A stretch of 64,000 bases of DNA from Pseudolysobacter antarcticus (GTDB taxonomy: Bacteria > Pseudomonadota > Gammaproteobacteria > Xanthomonadales > Rhodanobacteraceae): assembly GCF_004168365.1 (NCBI RefSeq), contig NZ_CP035704.1:2356001-2420000 (forward strand), read 5' to 3'. The translations under genes were made by a program, and so were the position numbers. The notes under the pieces were generated by a model. That model was not told the DNA's origin and made no database searches. It saw nothing but the letters and a program-made list of their open reading frames with translations. Below are positions 31,107 to 39,776 of the stretch, in pieces. Numbering within the stretch: the first letter of the stretch is position 1; each line of letters begins with the position of its first letter.

Positions 31107-31841
31107 TCAGGCATCCTCCTTTACTCCCTGATCCCAAGGCAGCAAGCGCGCAAATTCCTTACGCACCACCTCGTAGCACTCGCAGGACTTCGCCTCGAGG
31201 CGTTTGCGATCCAGGACGCGAATCTTGCCGCGTTGGTATTCGATGATGCCCAATCGTTGAAGCTTACCCGCGGCCTCCGTCACACCTTCGCGCCGCACGC
31301 CCAGCATGTTGGAAATCAGCTCCTGCGTCATCATCACCTCGTTCGATGCCAATCGATCCAGGCTCATGAGAATCCAGCGGCACAGTTGTTGGTCGAGGCT
31401 GTGGTGTCGATTGCACACCGCCGTCTGCCCCATTTGGGTGAGTAGCGCTTGTGTGTAACGCAAGAACAATTGTTGAACCGGTCCGGCCAGAACAAACTCA
31501 TCGCGGATGAATTGGGCCTTCATGCGGAACGCATAGCCCGCGCTCTGCACCACGGCCCGACTCGGTGTAGCGCTTCCACCCATGAACAGCGAAATCCCCA
31601 CCAAGCCCTCATGGCCCACGATGGCGATCTCCGCCGAATCACCGTTCTCCATGACGGAGAGCAACGACACAATCGAGTCGGTGGGAAAGTAGACGTAGGT
31701 TTGCTCGACCCCGGCTTCGTAAACCACCTGACCGAGCTTCATGATGATCGGGGTCAATTGCGGGGCAAATCGATCCCATTCTGCTTCGGGAATGGCACCC
31801 AGCAGATGGTTACGTCGTGGGTCGATGCGCGCGTCAGGCAT
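31107..31841 (-). CDS. Crp/Fnr-family transcriptional regulator (first of two)
   Basis: 244 residues from the ATG at 31841. Cyclic-nucleotide-binding-like barrel (LGQVVYEAGVEQTYVYFPTDSIVSLL, AEIAIVGHEGLVGISLFMGG) and C-terminal winged helix (MMTQELISNMLGVRREGVTEAAGKLQRLGIIEYQRGKIRVLDR). No Cys cluster of the Fnr type is present at the N-terminus. This is the subgroup with a hydrophobic sensor barrel and unknown ligand, common in Proteobacteria. A longer start at 31925 is possible. The second regulator of the same subgroup lies at 33033-33758. Confidence 0.85.
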   Translation of the reverse strand: MPDARIDPRRNHLLGAIPEAEWDRFAPQLTPIIMKLGQVVYEAGVEQTYVYFPTDSIVSLLSVMENGDSAEIAIVGHEGLVGISLFMGGSATPSRAVVQSAGYAFRMKAQFIRDEFVLAGPVQQLFLRYTQALLTQMGQTAVCNRHHSLDQQLCRWILMSLDRLASNEVMMTQELISNMLGVRREGVTEAAGKLQRLGIIEYQRGKIRVLDRKRLEAKSCECYEVVRKEFARLLPWDQGVKEDA

Positions 31842-32361
31842 GAGTTGGCAGTCTCGGCGTGAATCAATGGTACAGGAGTCTGGCCGTGCCGGCATCGGGG
31901 ACGGCTTAAGCGCGAGGCCGCTCATGCAGCGTGGTCGTTCAGGCGTTCAATCCACAACCTCACAGTTAGCTTTCTGCGCTCTTCGCACATCTCACCGACA
32001 CAGGCGCGTCACTGCGTTTGAGTTTCGATCATCGCATGGCTGCATATGCGATGGCAGTGGAGCGGCTTAGCGGCCGGAATATTGAGGTGAGTGATAAAGT
32101 CCGATGGTGTTGCGAGGGTAGCGACGCGTTGATCCAAGTGCGGGCTGCGCTGGCAACGGACGTGTTCGAAGGAGTGGTCGTGAATCTTCGCGATGTCGAA
32201 TCCGGATAGCCTTCGTCCGAAGGCGCCTGTGTTCGAATGTCTGAAAACGCCCCTTCCTGGAGCAAGAACATTCCATGGGTAGCGTACCCCAGGCCGCAGC
32301 CGAGTGCCCGCTGCCCATCGTAAGGCCCCTATCGCCCCGCCTTCCCGCAGCCGCGATGCAA
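31842..32361. other. 520-bp region with only small uncertain frames
   Basis: A 63-codon plus-strand frame at 32018-32209 (SDKVRWCCEGSDALIQVRAAL) faintly recalls the C-terminus of a transposase but is too short to assign. No hairpin or clear promoter was found. The region probably holds the promoter of the first Crp/Fnr gene. Confidence 0.3.
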
Positions 32362-32643
32362 TTAGCGCGTGATGCATTTGAAAATTTGGTGCTCGTTGAA
32401 ATGCACCAATGAACCCACGCGTATCAACTCCGTAACCATGGGCACCTGGAGTTCGCCCACTCGAACTTGGACAACGAAGCCGTCGAAGGCTTGGTTTCCT
32501 TGGCAATGCACGTGATCGACATCCACGCTGAGCGAGCCCATTCGCAGCGTCACGATACCCTTGTCATGCTCAAACGCGGTGGCGGGAAACGCTTCCCGAT
32601 CCGTATAGGCAATCGCCATTTCCATTGGTCGTAGATCAAACAT
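32362..32643 (-). CDS. Small hypothetical protein
   Basis: 93 residues. GGGAG lies 7 bases before the ATG, supporting a real gene. The sequence alternates strand-like segments (KGIVTLRMGSLSVDVDHVHC, FDGFVVQVRVGELQVPMVTELIRVGSLVHFN), suggesting a small beta-barrel. I do not recognise a family. It is transcribed toward the first Crp/Fnr gene and divergently from the second. Confidence 0.55.
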   Translation of the reverse strand: MFDLRPMEMAIAYTDREAFPATAFEHDKGIVTLRMGSLSVDVDHVHCQGNQAFDGFVVQVRVGELQVPMVTELIRVGSLVHFNEHQIFKCITR

Positions 32644-33032
32644 GGCACAACTCCCAGCAAGCGCAACACCGCTTGAATAGCTTGCACCCGTGATGGGCTT
32701 TGTGTCTGTGCGCTGCCGAACACGGAAAGGCGCGGCTCAAAGGTTGGCCAAAGAGCATCGGCATGGAATCAGTTCGATCGCAATCTCGAATTCACAGGGG
32801 GTAGCCTTCGGCGATCGCATGGCCGCCACGTTCAAAAGTGCTGCTGTTAAGCCACACCTTCACGCACAGATGCCTAATGTACGCTGCCGCACAGATGGCA
32901 GATTAATCCGGAGGCATCCTACTTTGGCTCAAATCTTATGCACGGTCGCACGATATCGAATTGCATATGCGGCGCCCCCCCCCTTTTCATTGCCAGATAC
33001 TGGCAAATGCCCACGCATGAGAAGTAACCCCT
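32644..33032 (+). promoter_or_regulatory. Upstream region of the second Crp/Fnr gene
   Basis: 389 bp without a gene. It carries a run of nine C at 32975-32983 and a perfect palindrome at 32990-33006, 27 bases before the ATG. No other structure was noted. Confidence 0.4.
32990..33006. promoter_or_regulatory. 17-bp palindrome, candidate Crp/Fnr-type operator
   Basis: TTGCCAG-ATA-CTGGCAA, perfect over 7-bp arms with a 3-bp centre. It lies directly upstream of a Crp/Fnr-family gene, so autoregulation is plausible. Related TGCC/GGCA inverted motifs occur at 39258-39346 and 60190-60211. Confidence 0.55.
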
Positions 33033-33758
33033 ATGCCTGTCAAGCGAGTCACCGCGGTATCCAATCAATTGCTTTCAGCACTTCCAAAGCCGGATCGCGA
33101 GCGTTTTATCGCGGATTGCAGCACCGTTGATCTCGTGCGTGGCAACGTGCTGCACGAGCAAGACCATCGTATTGGGCATGTGTATTTCCCCACGAGTAGC
33201 TTTGTTTCGATGCTCATTCATGTCGATGAACATTCCGAGTTGGAAGTGGGCATGATCGGTAGTGAAGGCATGTGTGGGCATGAAGCGATTCTGGGTTCCA
33301 CGCGCGCGCCCCTGCGTGCCTTGGTGCAAGGCGCTGGTCACGCATGGCGCATGGAGATCACAGTGTTTCGGCGGAAATTGGAAAGCTCGCTGCCAGTGCG
33401 TCAACTTCTGAACAGATACGTGGGTATCCTTCTCCGACAGCTTGCGCAGACCGCTGCCTGCACCCGTTTCCACAACGTCGAACAGCGGCTTGCGCGATGG
33501 CTGTTAATGACAGCAGACCGTGCGCACGCAGACTCCTTTGTTGTGACGCAGGAGTTCCTCTCGTTCATGCTCGGTGTGCGTCGGGCTGGCGTTACAAAGG
33601 CTGCGGGCGCGCTCCAGGCGCTAGATCTGATTCACTACACACGTGGCCAAATGGACATTCTTGATCGCGATGCACTCGTGTCAGTCGCGTGTGTTTGTTA
33701 CGAGGCAGACCTATCCAGCTACCGGCGCGGCCTCTCAGAGAAAACATACATGACATGA
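33033..33758 (+). CDS. Crp/Fnr-family transcriptional regulator (second of two)
   Basis: 241 residues. Sensor barrel with RGNVLHEQDHRIGHVYFPTSSFVSMLI and LEVGMIGSEGMCGHEAILG; dimer helix with LLNRYVGILLRQLAQTAACTRFHNVEQRLARWLLM; winged helix SFVVTQEFLSFMLGVRRAGVTKAAGALQALDLIHYTRG. It belongs to the same subgroup as the regulator at 31107-31841. The next gene downstream in the same direction, after about 160 bases, is a histidine kinase. A palindrome sits just upstream. Confidence 0.87.
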   Translation: MPVKRVTAVSNQLLSALPKPDRERFIADCSTVDLVRGNVLHEQDHRIGHVYFPTSSFVSMLIHVDEHSELEVGMIGSEGMCGHEAILGSTRAPLRALVQGAGHAWRMEITVFRRKLESSLPVRQLLNRYVGILLRQLAQTAACTRFHNVEQRLARWLLMTADRAHADSFVVTQEFLSFMLGVRRAGVTKAAGALQALDLIHYTRGQMDILDRDALVSVACVCYEADLSSYRRGLSEKTYMT

Positions 33759-33914
33759 CCATCCTCACGAAGTTTTCACTTATGTGCGTCAACGTACAGA
33801 ACGAGCAACGACGCCCAAGATAGGCTCACCTTTCGGGATCGGTAATCTTTGCAACGCCCCTGCAAGATTGAACTCGGCTTTTGTCCGACGCCCATCCGAA
33901 AAACGGGATTTGTC

Positions 33915-34847
33915 ATGTTGGAGCACTCCATTGTTTCCCTCCCGGTTGGACGACTGGGCGGCAAGTTATTCCCAACGCTTTACGTTGCACCGTTGGCGCC
34001 AATCGAGCAACCCAGTTTCGCGGAAATCCGCGATGCCTTGGCAGCGTTGGCGGCAACCCACCGCGAGACGGAAGATTTGCTCAAGCAAAGTGATCAAGCG
34101 CTCCTCGACGCTGGCGAACGCGCGAGCATGCGCGAGCGATTCATTGGCGTGCTGGGGCATGACTTGCGAAACTCACTGCAATCGATCGGCTTCGGTACCT
34201 ACCAGCTCAGGCAGACCGTAGCCGATGCGCCATCAACAGAGGCCATCGCGCAAATTGAACGCAGCTGCGGTCGAATGACCGAACTTGTTCAGAATATTCT
34301 GGATTTTGTGCGCGGTCGACTCGGCGGTGGCATTCCGCTTTCCCGCCGGAGAGAGGATGGGTTAGCTGATGAACTTCGACACGTCGTCACGGAGGTTCAA
34401 TTGGTGCATGCAGATCGTGACATCTTGAGCGATATTAATATCGCTTTCCCTGTCACCTGCGACCGACGCCGCCTGGCGCAACTACTCGCCAATTTGTTGA
34501 CGAACGCAGTTACTCATGGCGTTGCGGATCAGCCGGTGAAGGTGCGGATGCATAGTTGCGAAAGGATGTTTGAAATGTCCGTGACCAACGGCGGCCCCGC
34601 CATCCCGGTCGACAGATTAGCGGGGTTATTCGAGCCTTTTTCTCACCGCGTGGACAACACTCAACACTCGGGGCTTGGGCTGGGACTGTATATCGCTGCG
34701 GAAATTTCCAGGTCGCATGGCGGAACGCTGACGGTATCGTCACTGCCAATGCAAACGTGCTTCACTTTTCGTATGCCGATGCCTACCCAAATCGTCGTAG
34801 AAAATAAGCGGGTCGAACCTGAAGCTTGGCAATTATTGTTCAGGTAA
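33915..34847 (+). CDS. Soluble sensor histidine kinase, orphan
   Basis: 310 residues from the ATG at 33915. A short N-terminal coiled coil (FAEIRDALAALAATHRETEDLLKQSDQALL) leads to the H-box FIGVLGHDLRNSLQSI with phosphorylation site H82, then N-box QLLANLLTNAVTHG and G-boxes LFEPFSHRV and HSGLGLGLYIAAEI. No transmembrane segment or PAS domain precedes the kinase core, so it is cytoplasmic and probably senses through a partner. No response-regulator gene is adjacent. The Crp/Fnr gene upstream may be functionally linked. Confidence 0.88.
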   Translation: MLEHSIVSLPVGRLGGKLFPTLYVAPLAPIEQPSFAEIRDALAALAATHRETEDLLKQSDQALLDAGERASMRERFIGVLGHDLRNSLQSIGFGTYQLRQTVADAPSTEAIAQIERSCGRMTELVQNILDFVRGRLGGGIPLSRRREDGLADELRHVVTEVQLVHADRDILSDINIAFPVTCDRRRLAQLLANLLTNAVTHGVADQPVKVRMHSCERMFEMSVTNGGPAIPVDRLAGLFEPFSHRVDNTQHSGLGLGLYIAAEISRSHGGTLTVSSLPMQTCFTFRMPMPTQIVVENKRVEPEAWQLLFR

Positions 34848-34971
34848 ATAGTGCGGCGCTCAAGGCATCGAGCGTGCATTTATGATTCATTTTTTAAAGG
34901 CAGCGAGGGGCTTCGTTAGCCGCTCCGGTCATACGTCTTTGCGTCGCAGCCCAGTGCCACCGACCACCGCA

Positions 34972-35799
34972 CTACTGATCGTTGCCTCCACCGTGCGCGC
35001 TCCACTGGCCTGCGACCAACCGGAAGTGTTCCGGCGCGGTAGCCGCGAACGTGGTAGCGGCCGGGTTCCAAACCCAACGTTCGACGACGATGTTCGGTCG
35101 ATTGATCCGGATCACATTGAATGAATTGGCTTCGCCACGCCCGCGCGTCGACGTGGCCGTACCGGCTTGGATGACGAGCGCCGCATGCCCGACAATTTCA
35201 TAGCGCGCGGCGGTATTCCCGGTCTGACCGACATGCAGGTGGCCCGCGAGCAGGATATCGATCGCGCAATCAGCGAACGTTTCCATCGCCATCCGCGCCC
35301 TGCCGACCAAATCCCTGTCGCTGTGGCCTTCCGGCAAGTCCAGCGGATGGTGAGTGACGACGATCTTCGTCGCGCCAGCAGGTAGTCGCGAGAATTGTGC
35401 GCGTGCGCGTTCGAGTTGTGCTTCGCTGATACGCCCGCCCTTGATCGTCAGCGAGCGCGCGGTGTTGATACCGAGCACCGCGATCTCATCGTCGACAAAA
35501 AACGGTTCCAGATCGTCAGTGATGTAGTGCCGGTATTTTTGAAGCGGTTGAAGCAGGCGCTTGAGCACGTTGTGCAGTGGCACATCGTGGTTGCCGGGGA
35601 CGACGATTCTGGGCGACGGCAGCGCATCGAGAAACTCCCGCGCCTGCCGAAATTGCGCGGATCGTGCGCGTTGGGTCAGATCGCCCGATACGGCGACAAG
35701 ATCAGGTGCGATGCCGTTGATACGTTCGATCAATGGCCGAATCACGGCCGAATCCACGCGTCCGAAGTGAAGGTCCGACAAATGCACAATAGTGCGCAT
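34972..35799 (-). CDS. Calcineurin-like metallophosphoesterase
   Basis: 275 residues with all five metallophosphoesterase motifs: HLSDLHFG, SGDLTQ, PGNHDV, VVTHHPLDLP and AGHLHVGQ. Similar cytoplasmic enzymes cleave cyclic nucleotides, UDP-diacylglucosamine or phosphodiesters; the layout is closest to the CpdA/YfcE-like class III phosphodiesterases, but the substrate is not determined. It ends a three-gene minus-strand run with the diacylglycerol-kinase-like and PAP2 genes (18-base gap), suggesting phospholipid metabolism. Confidence 0.87.
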   Translation of the reverse strand: MRTIVHLSDLHFGRVDSAVIRPLIERINGIAPDLVAVSGDLTQRARSAQFRQAREFLDALPSPRIVVPGNHDVPLHNVLKRLLQPLQKYRHYITDDLEPFFVDDEIAVLGINTARSLTIKGGRISEAQLERARAQFSRLPAGATKIVVTHHPLDLPEGHSDRDLVGRARMAMETFADCAIDILLAGHLHVGQTGNTAARYEIVGHAALVIQAGTATSTRGRGEANSFNVIRINRPNIVVERWVWNPAATTFAATAPEHFRLVAGQWSAHGGGNDQ

Positions 35800-35817
35800 A
35801 GTGCGTTCCTAATCCTG

Positions 35818-36738
35818 TCAGGCGATTGATGCCGACTTGGCGCAAATAACGCGTAAAGCGCCAGGCCGAATTCGATACCGCAAGGGCGCATCCATCGCTG
35901 CTACTTCGCCGTCAGTGGCTACGAGCAATCGCTTGTGGTGGGTTTCTAAATCGATTGCTGTGGCGAACAACGCATCGAAGTCCCTGGATTCACGCAAGCA
36001 CCCGAAGAGCGCGCGAACGGCCAACATCGACAGTCCGCTGCGACCGCCGCGATGCGGAAGATAGAGACTTAGCTGTCCGGCATCCAGTCGCTCGCGTTCA
36101 CCAATGCGCAAACCGTTCATCTGATAGGCGTTGTTGCCGATGAAGATGATTGCGGTGCGCCTTTCGATTTCTTCTCCGTTCAAGCTCAGTCGAACGCGCA
36201 GAAACGCATGCCGGCGCAGCAAGGTTAGGGCGGCCCACAGGGCAGCGGCCCATTTACCCCGCCCGAGCTGTTCCTGCTGTGTGTCGCGACGGCGCACAAG
36301 GCTTGGATAGAGGCCCAGACTCGAATTGTTCAGGAAGATGTGCCCGTTGACTTCGCCTACGTCGACGGAAATGGCGTTTCCTGCAATCACGATGCGTGCC
36401 GCCGCCTCGACATCCAGCGGAAGGTGCAGTGCTTTGGCGAAATGATTGAGTGTGCCTAGCGGCAATACCCCGAGGGCGATGTTTGTACCCACGAGCTCAG
36501 CGGCAACCGCGTTGATCGTGCCATCACCTCCACCGGCGACAACGATGTCCGGCTGTTCGCGCACAGCAGCGCGCGCCAACGTTGCTAGCTCGGCACGGTT
36601 GCGCGCGAGGAGAACGCGCGCATCGACATCGTCCGGACGAAACACTTCCACCAAACGTTCCACGATCGCCTGCTTGCTAGCCGCACCTGCACTGGCGTTG
36701 ATGATAGCGATCAAGCGGCGTGGCGCGCGGATTACCAT
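35818..36738 (-). CDS. Diacylglycerol-kinase-family lipid kinase
   Basis: 306 residues from the ATG at 36738. The catalytic domain has RRLIAIINASAGAAS at the start, VVAGGGDGTINAVAAELVGT (nucleotide-binding glycine loop) and GVLPLGTLNHFAKALHLP, with C-terminal LSLYLPHRGG and LLVATDGEVAAMDAPLRYRI. It phosphorylates diacylglycerol or a related lipid using ATP at the membrane. The start overlaps the PAP2 stop (TGATG), implying coupled translation with a phosphatase that could catalyse the opposite step. The frame extends upstream into the PAP2 gene; that part is discarded. Confidence 0.88.
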   Translation of the reverse strand: MVIRAPRRLIAIINASAGAASKQAIVERLVEVFRPDDVDARVLLARNRAELATLARAAVREQPDIVVAGGGDGTINAVAAELVGTNIALGVLPLGTLNHFAKALHLPLDVEAAARIVIAGNAISVDVGEVNGHIFLNNSSLGLYPSLVRRRDTQQEQLGRGKWAAALWAALTLLRRHAFLRVRLSLNGEEIERRTAIIFIGNNAYQMNGLRIGERERLDAGQLSLYLPHRGGRSGLSMLAVRALFGCLRESRDFDALFATAIDLETHHKRLLVATDGEVAAMDAPLRYRIRPGALRVICAKSASIA

Positions 36739-37472
36739 CAGCAATGACCGCGAGCTGTGCGACGACGTACCGCGTCGACTGCAGCAAGACATACGCCTAG
36801 CCAGACAATGCCTTCGAGGAAGCCCGCAGCCACATCGGAAAGATAGTGCACACCGAGATAAATGCGACTGAGACAAATCCATGCGACAAGCAACGCCGCA
36901 GCGAAAATCGCGAGCAGGCTCACGCGCCAATCGCGAACCTGCCATATGACGATCGCCGCGAGCGTGCCGTAAAGAACGGTCGATCCCATCGCGTGTCCGC
37001 TCGGAAAACTATACGTGGCAAGCGTTTGTATCGGGTCGTCAAAGACAGGCCGATGCCGATGTATCAGCTGTTTGATGATGCCATTCAGTAGCGCACCACC
37101 GGGCACCGCGAGTACCAGCAATAACAGCTGATAGTGCGCCCGCAGGTAGAGCAGAACAGTCGCCACGACCGACGCGATCGCAATCACCGTGATCGGAGCG
37201 CCAAAGTCGCTGACGACGGCCATGACTGACGTCCAGCCGGGCGTCACACGGGAATGCAGCCATGCCGCGACATACAGGTCAAGCGTGCCAAGCGGTGCAT
37301 CTTGATTCACGACGTCTTCGGTTATCGCACCGAACAGCCATGCGGCGGCGATCAGCGCAAACGCGCCCAGCGCAAGGCGCAGCGCGAATGTTCTTTGCGG
37401 CGACAACCGCATCATCATGGATGCGCGATCAATAAACAACGCTACGCTTCGTACTGTCTGTTTGGCACTCAT
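36738..37472 (-). CDS. PAP2-family membrane phosphatase
   Basis: 244 residues with about six transmembrane segments. The three phosphatase motifs are KQLIHRHRP, SFPSGHAMGS and SRIYLGVHYLSDVAAG. The family dephosphorylates lipid phosphates such as phosphatidate or undecaprenyl diphosphate in the membrane. The stop overlaps the start of the diacylglycerol-kinase-like gene. Confidence 0.9.
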   Translation of the reverse strand: MSAKQTVRSVALFIDRASMMMRLSPQRTFALRLALGAFALIAAAWLFGAITEDVVNQDAPLGTLDLYVAAWLHSRVTPGWTSVMAVVSDFGAPITVIAIASVVATVLLYLRAHYQLLLLVLAVPGGALLNGIIKQLIHRHRPVFDDPIQTLATYSFPSGHAMGSTVLYGTLAAIVIWQVRDWRVSLLAIFAAALLVAWICLSRIYLGVHYLSDVAAGFLEGIVWLGVCLAAVDAVRRRTARGHC

Positions 37473-37591
37473 ATATCGCGGGTCATTCCGGATTGCGGCA
37501 GCAGGACGGTCGTACCGAAGCGGTCGGGATCCTGTTCTATTTCGGCGTCCAACTCATGCGGTAGAGAAATTCATTCAGCTCACATAGCTGC

Positions 37592-38389
37592 CTAAGTCGT
37601 GGACACGTCTCGTTTTGAGATGGCCAAGTAGGTGACTAAGCCGAGAATCGCGACTAGAAACACGGCATTAATCCCCATTGCGCCGAGATTCAGACCGCCA
37701 GCATCACGAGACTGCGATAGATAGTCGCCCAAGGACGCGCCAAGCGGACGGGTCAGAATGTAGGCAATCCAGAACGCCATTATTCCATCGAGCTTGAATC
37801 GGAAGTGGGCGATGGCGACGATTGCGATCAGAGCACCAAAAACCATCAACGACAAGAGGTATCCGACGCCGGACTTCTCAGCTACCAAGTCGCCCGAAGC
37901 CGTGCCCAAGGCAAACGTGAATAAGATGGCCAGCCAATAGAACGCCTCGCGCGCGACGGTATGAATGGTATGTATCGAGAGAGTATTCTCTCTTGCGTAC
38001 CAAGCGGCGAAAGTCGCCATCAACGCGACGGCAAAGATTATCGTGGTGGTAACCAGGGAGATGCGGAAATTGTCCGTCAGGTTATCGGTGATCAGCGTAC
38101 CGACAATGCTCAGCAAGACGACGGCAAGCCAATAAATTCCGGGAATGTATTTGCGAACCACAAATTGGAAAATGAGCGTGACCAGCAGAAAGCTGCCCAT
38201 CACATAGGTCGTCTTGGTCAGACCCAAGCCTAGTCTATTGTTCAAAAAGTCAGCCGCTGTCTCGCCCACGGTCGTGCATAGGATTTTAATGATCCAAAAG
38301 TAGATTGTGACTTCGGGCACTTTATTGAGCATTTCGCGGCCAGGCGAAGTACGATTCGCCGCATCCGGGGGCGTCATCTCGCTTGTCAT
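37592..38389 (-). CDS. DUF347/COG4705 integral membrane protein
   Basis: 265 residues with about eight transmembrane helices. The repeated family motif appears as KVPEVTIYFWIIKILCTTVGETAADFLN, EAFYWLAILFTFALGTASGDLVAE and AFWIAYILTRPLGASLGDYLSQ: an aromatic-W-x-x-x-L start and a G-E/D-x-x-x-D ending in each. This internal repeat defines DUF347. Conserved acids within the helices suggest transport of a cation, but function is unestablished. It starts at the ATG at 38389. Confidence 0.85.
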   Translation of the reverse strand: MTSEMTPPDAANRTSPGREMLNKVPEVTIYFWIIKILCTTVGETAADFLNNRLGLGLTKTTYVMGSFLLVTLIFQFVVRKYIPGIYWLAVVLLSIVGTLITDNLTDNFRISLVTTTIIFAVALMATFAAWYARENTLSIHTIHTVAREAFYWLAILFTFALGTASGDLVAEKSGVGYLLSLMVFGALIAIVAIAHFRFKLDGIMAFWIAYILTRPLGASLGDYLSQSRDAGGLNLGAMGINAVFLVAILGLVTYLAISKRDVSTT

Positions 38390-38655
38390 GTACGGTCTTT
38401 CCTTCTATTTTTGGTTGCGGATGACGGGAATTCGCCACGCCGCAAAATTACTCTTCGCGGCGATAATGAGCTTGGCAATTTCGTCGAGCTACCAGATAAG
38501 TGTTCCTTTTTTCGACACATGCGATCCCAAAGGCCGCTCTCGGTCGAAAATCAGGAGAAACCGAATAGCTCTCAACCGCGCTGGATCGCGCCAAATAGGA
38601 AGACAAGCTGCGATTGCAGTAAGTACTTTGCTGCGTAAATCTGGCGGCGTCAAAG

Positions 38656-39009
38656 CTATTTAGCGGCTCCGTCCTTCTTATCGGCCGCTGCTTCCTTCGC
38701 CTGGTCCTTCGGGGTTTCGACTTTTACACTGACGATCTTGCCAGTAATGGCGTCTACCTGTACTTCAGTGATGTTCTTCGATTTCGGCGTACTCAAGTCG
38801 TAGGACCAGATAAGTTTGCCCTTCTCTCTTTCCAATTCCGAGCCTTGGACGACAGCCTGAGGCACCCGTGCAAGTGCCGTGGCTCGTGCAGCAGATTCGG
38901 TGATCTTCGCTTCGGCCTGAAGCTGCTGTTGTGTTTCTTCCGCCATGGCGACGGAGGCCGACAGTCCAACGCAAAGGATCGCTGCCGTCATGTATGAATG
39001 CATTTTCAT
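38656..39009 (-). CDS. Periplasmic PepSY-domain protein
   Basis: 117 residues. AGGAGA lies 7-8 bases before the ATG at 39009. Signal peptide (AAILCVGLSASVAMA), then one PepSY-like domain (AKITESAARATALARVPQAVVQGSELEREKGKLIWSYDL and ITEVQVDAITGKIVSVKVE), and a charged Lys/Ala/Asp tail. PepSY proteins are often inhibitors or small-molecule binders next to two-component systems; nothing like that is adjacent. The DUF347 gene lies downstream on the same strand, 266 bp away. Confidence 0.85.
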   Translation of the reverse strand: MKMHSYMTAAILCVGLSASVAMAEETQQQLQAEAKITESAARATALARVPQAVVQGSELEREKGKLIWSYDLSTPKSKNITEVQVDAITGKIVSVKVETPKDQAKEAAADKKDGAAK

Positions 39010-39378
39010 CAAGAAGTCTCCTGTCAGTAACGAATTCCAGTGTGGGCTTACCCCATGAAGGGGCCATGAATTTGATGTTCTTGCCGCGAACGGCCGGTTG
39101 GGCGCAGGCAAAACGCGGGTCCGGCTGACGGGTTGTGGCCGAGAGCAGCCGGTCGTCGGACGACCTGCGGGGCGGATTTGTTCACGCGCGGTATGGTGAT
39201 CTACCACTACCGCAACTGCTGATCGTGCTGACCGGTACAGGGCGAGTCGGCCTATAAACTGCCAAAAATAGGCAACCTGTTGACCATTCGACAATTGCTT
39301 GGCAAAAACGTGCAACCCAACTGCCAAAATTCGGCAGTTGGGTTGCCGGAAAATGTTCAAGTGCTTGGCGATATGCAG
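39010..39378. other. 369-bp region with inverted repeats
   Basis: This carries the PepSY promoter region (minus strand) and, at 39250-39350, two TGCC..GGCA inverted repeats including the perfect 14-bp hairpin at 39312-39346. No gene is visible. Confidence 0.4.
39312..39346. repeat. Perfect 14-bp inverted repeat
   Basis: GCAACCCAACTGCC, a 7-base loop AAAATTC, then the exact reverse complement. A weaker relative (CTGCC-AAAAATA-GGCA) lies about 60 bases upstream. It has no T-run of the terminator type. It could be a regulator site, a transcription stop for the small gene at 39379-39573, or the end of a degenerate mobile element. Confidence 0.7.
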
Positions 39379-39573
39379 CTATATTTTGAGCTGCTTTTTG
39401 ATCAAAACTTCGTTGCTGCCTTCGGGTGAGAGGCGGCGCAGCTTTTCCTTGGCTAGTATGAGCGTGCCGGCGTAGAGGTTTCGAACCGACGAGAGCGCCC
39501 GTCGGGGATCCGTGGATTGATAGTCTTCGATACAGATTTGAATTGACGCGATGGCGTTGTCGGGCAAACTCAC
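39379..39573 (-). CDS. Small hypothetical protein, possibly C-terminally truncated
   Basis: 64 residues from a [64 protein letters not shown] reads as a compact helical protein. I recall longer proteins starting similarly (nALaSIQ.gvEDy, AlSAvRNLyAGvLLL.KekL, SP..SdEVLIKq) that continue well past the present stop, so this may be an N-terminal remnant. No function known. Confidence 0.5.
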
Positions 39574-39776
39574 GAATTTGCCTTTCTATTTGGAGGCTGC
39601 ATGCGCGATTCGTGCAAAAGAAATCCACACGGGCGGAATATGGCTGATCCGTCCGACGCGAGCGCTAGCGAATTTTTCCATAGTAAAGAAAATCCCCAAG
39701 CCTAATCGCCCGGGGACTATTCAGTGCGTCAACAGATTAACTGAACGCCTAGCCCTCACGGGTCAGCCGCTCTTTT

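Noticed and set aside
32018-32209. 63-codon frame with SDKVRWCCEGSDALIQVRAAL
   Set aside because: It faintly recalls a transposase C-terminus, but is too short, lacks a ribosome site and has no flanking repeats; I cannot assign it.
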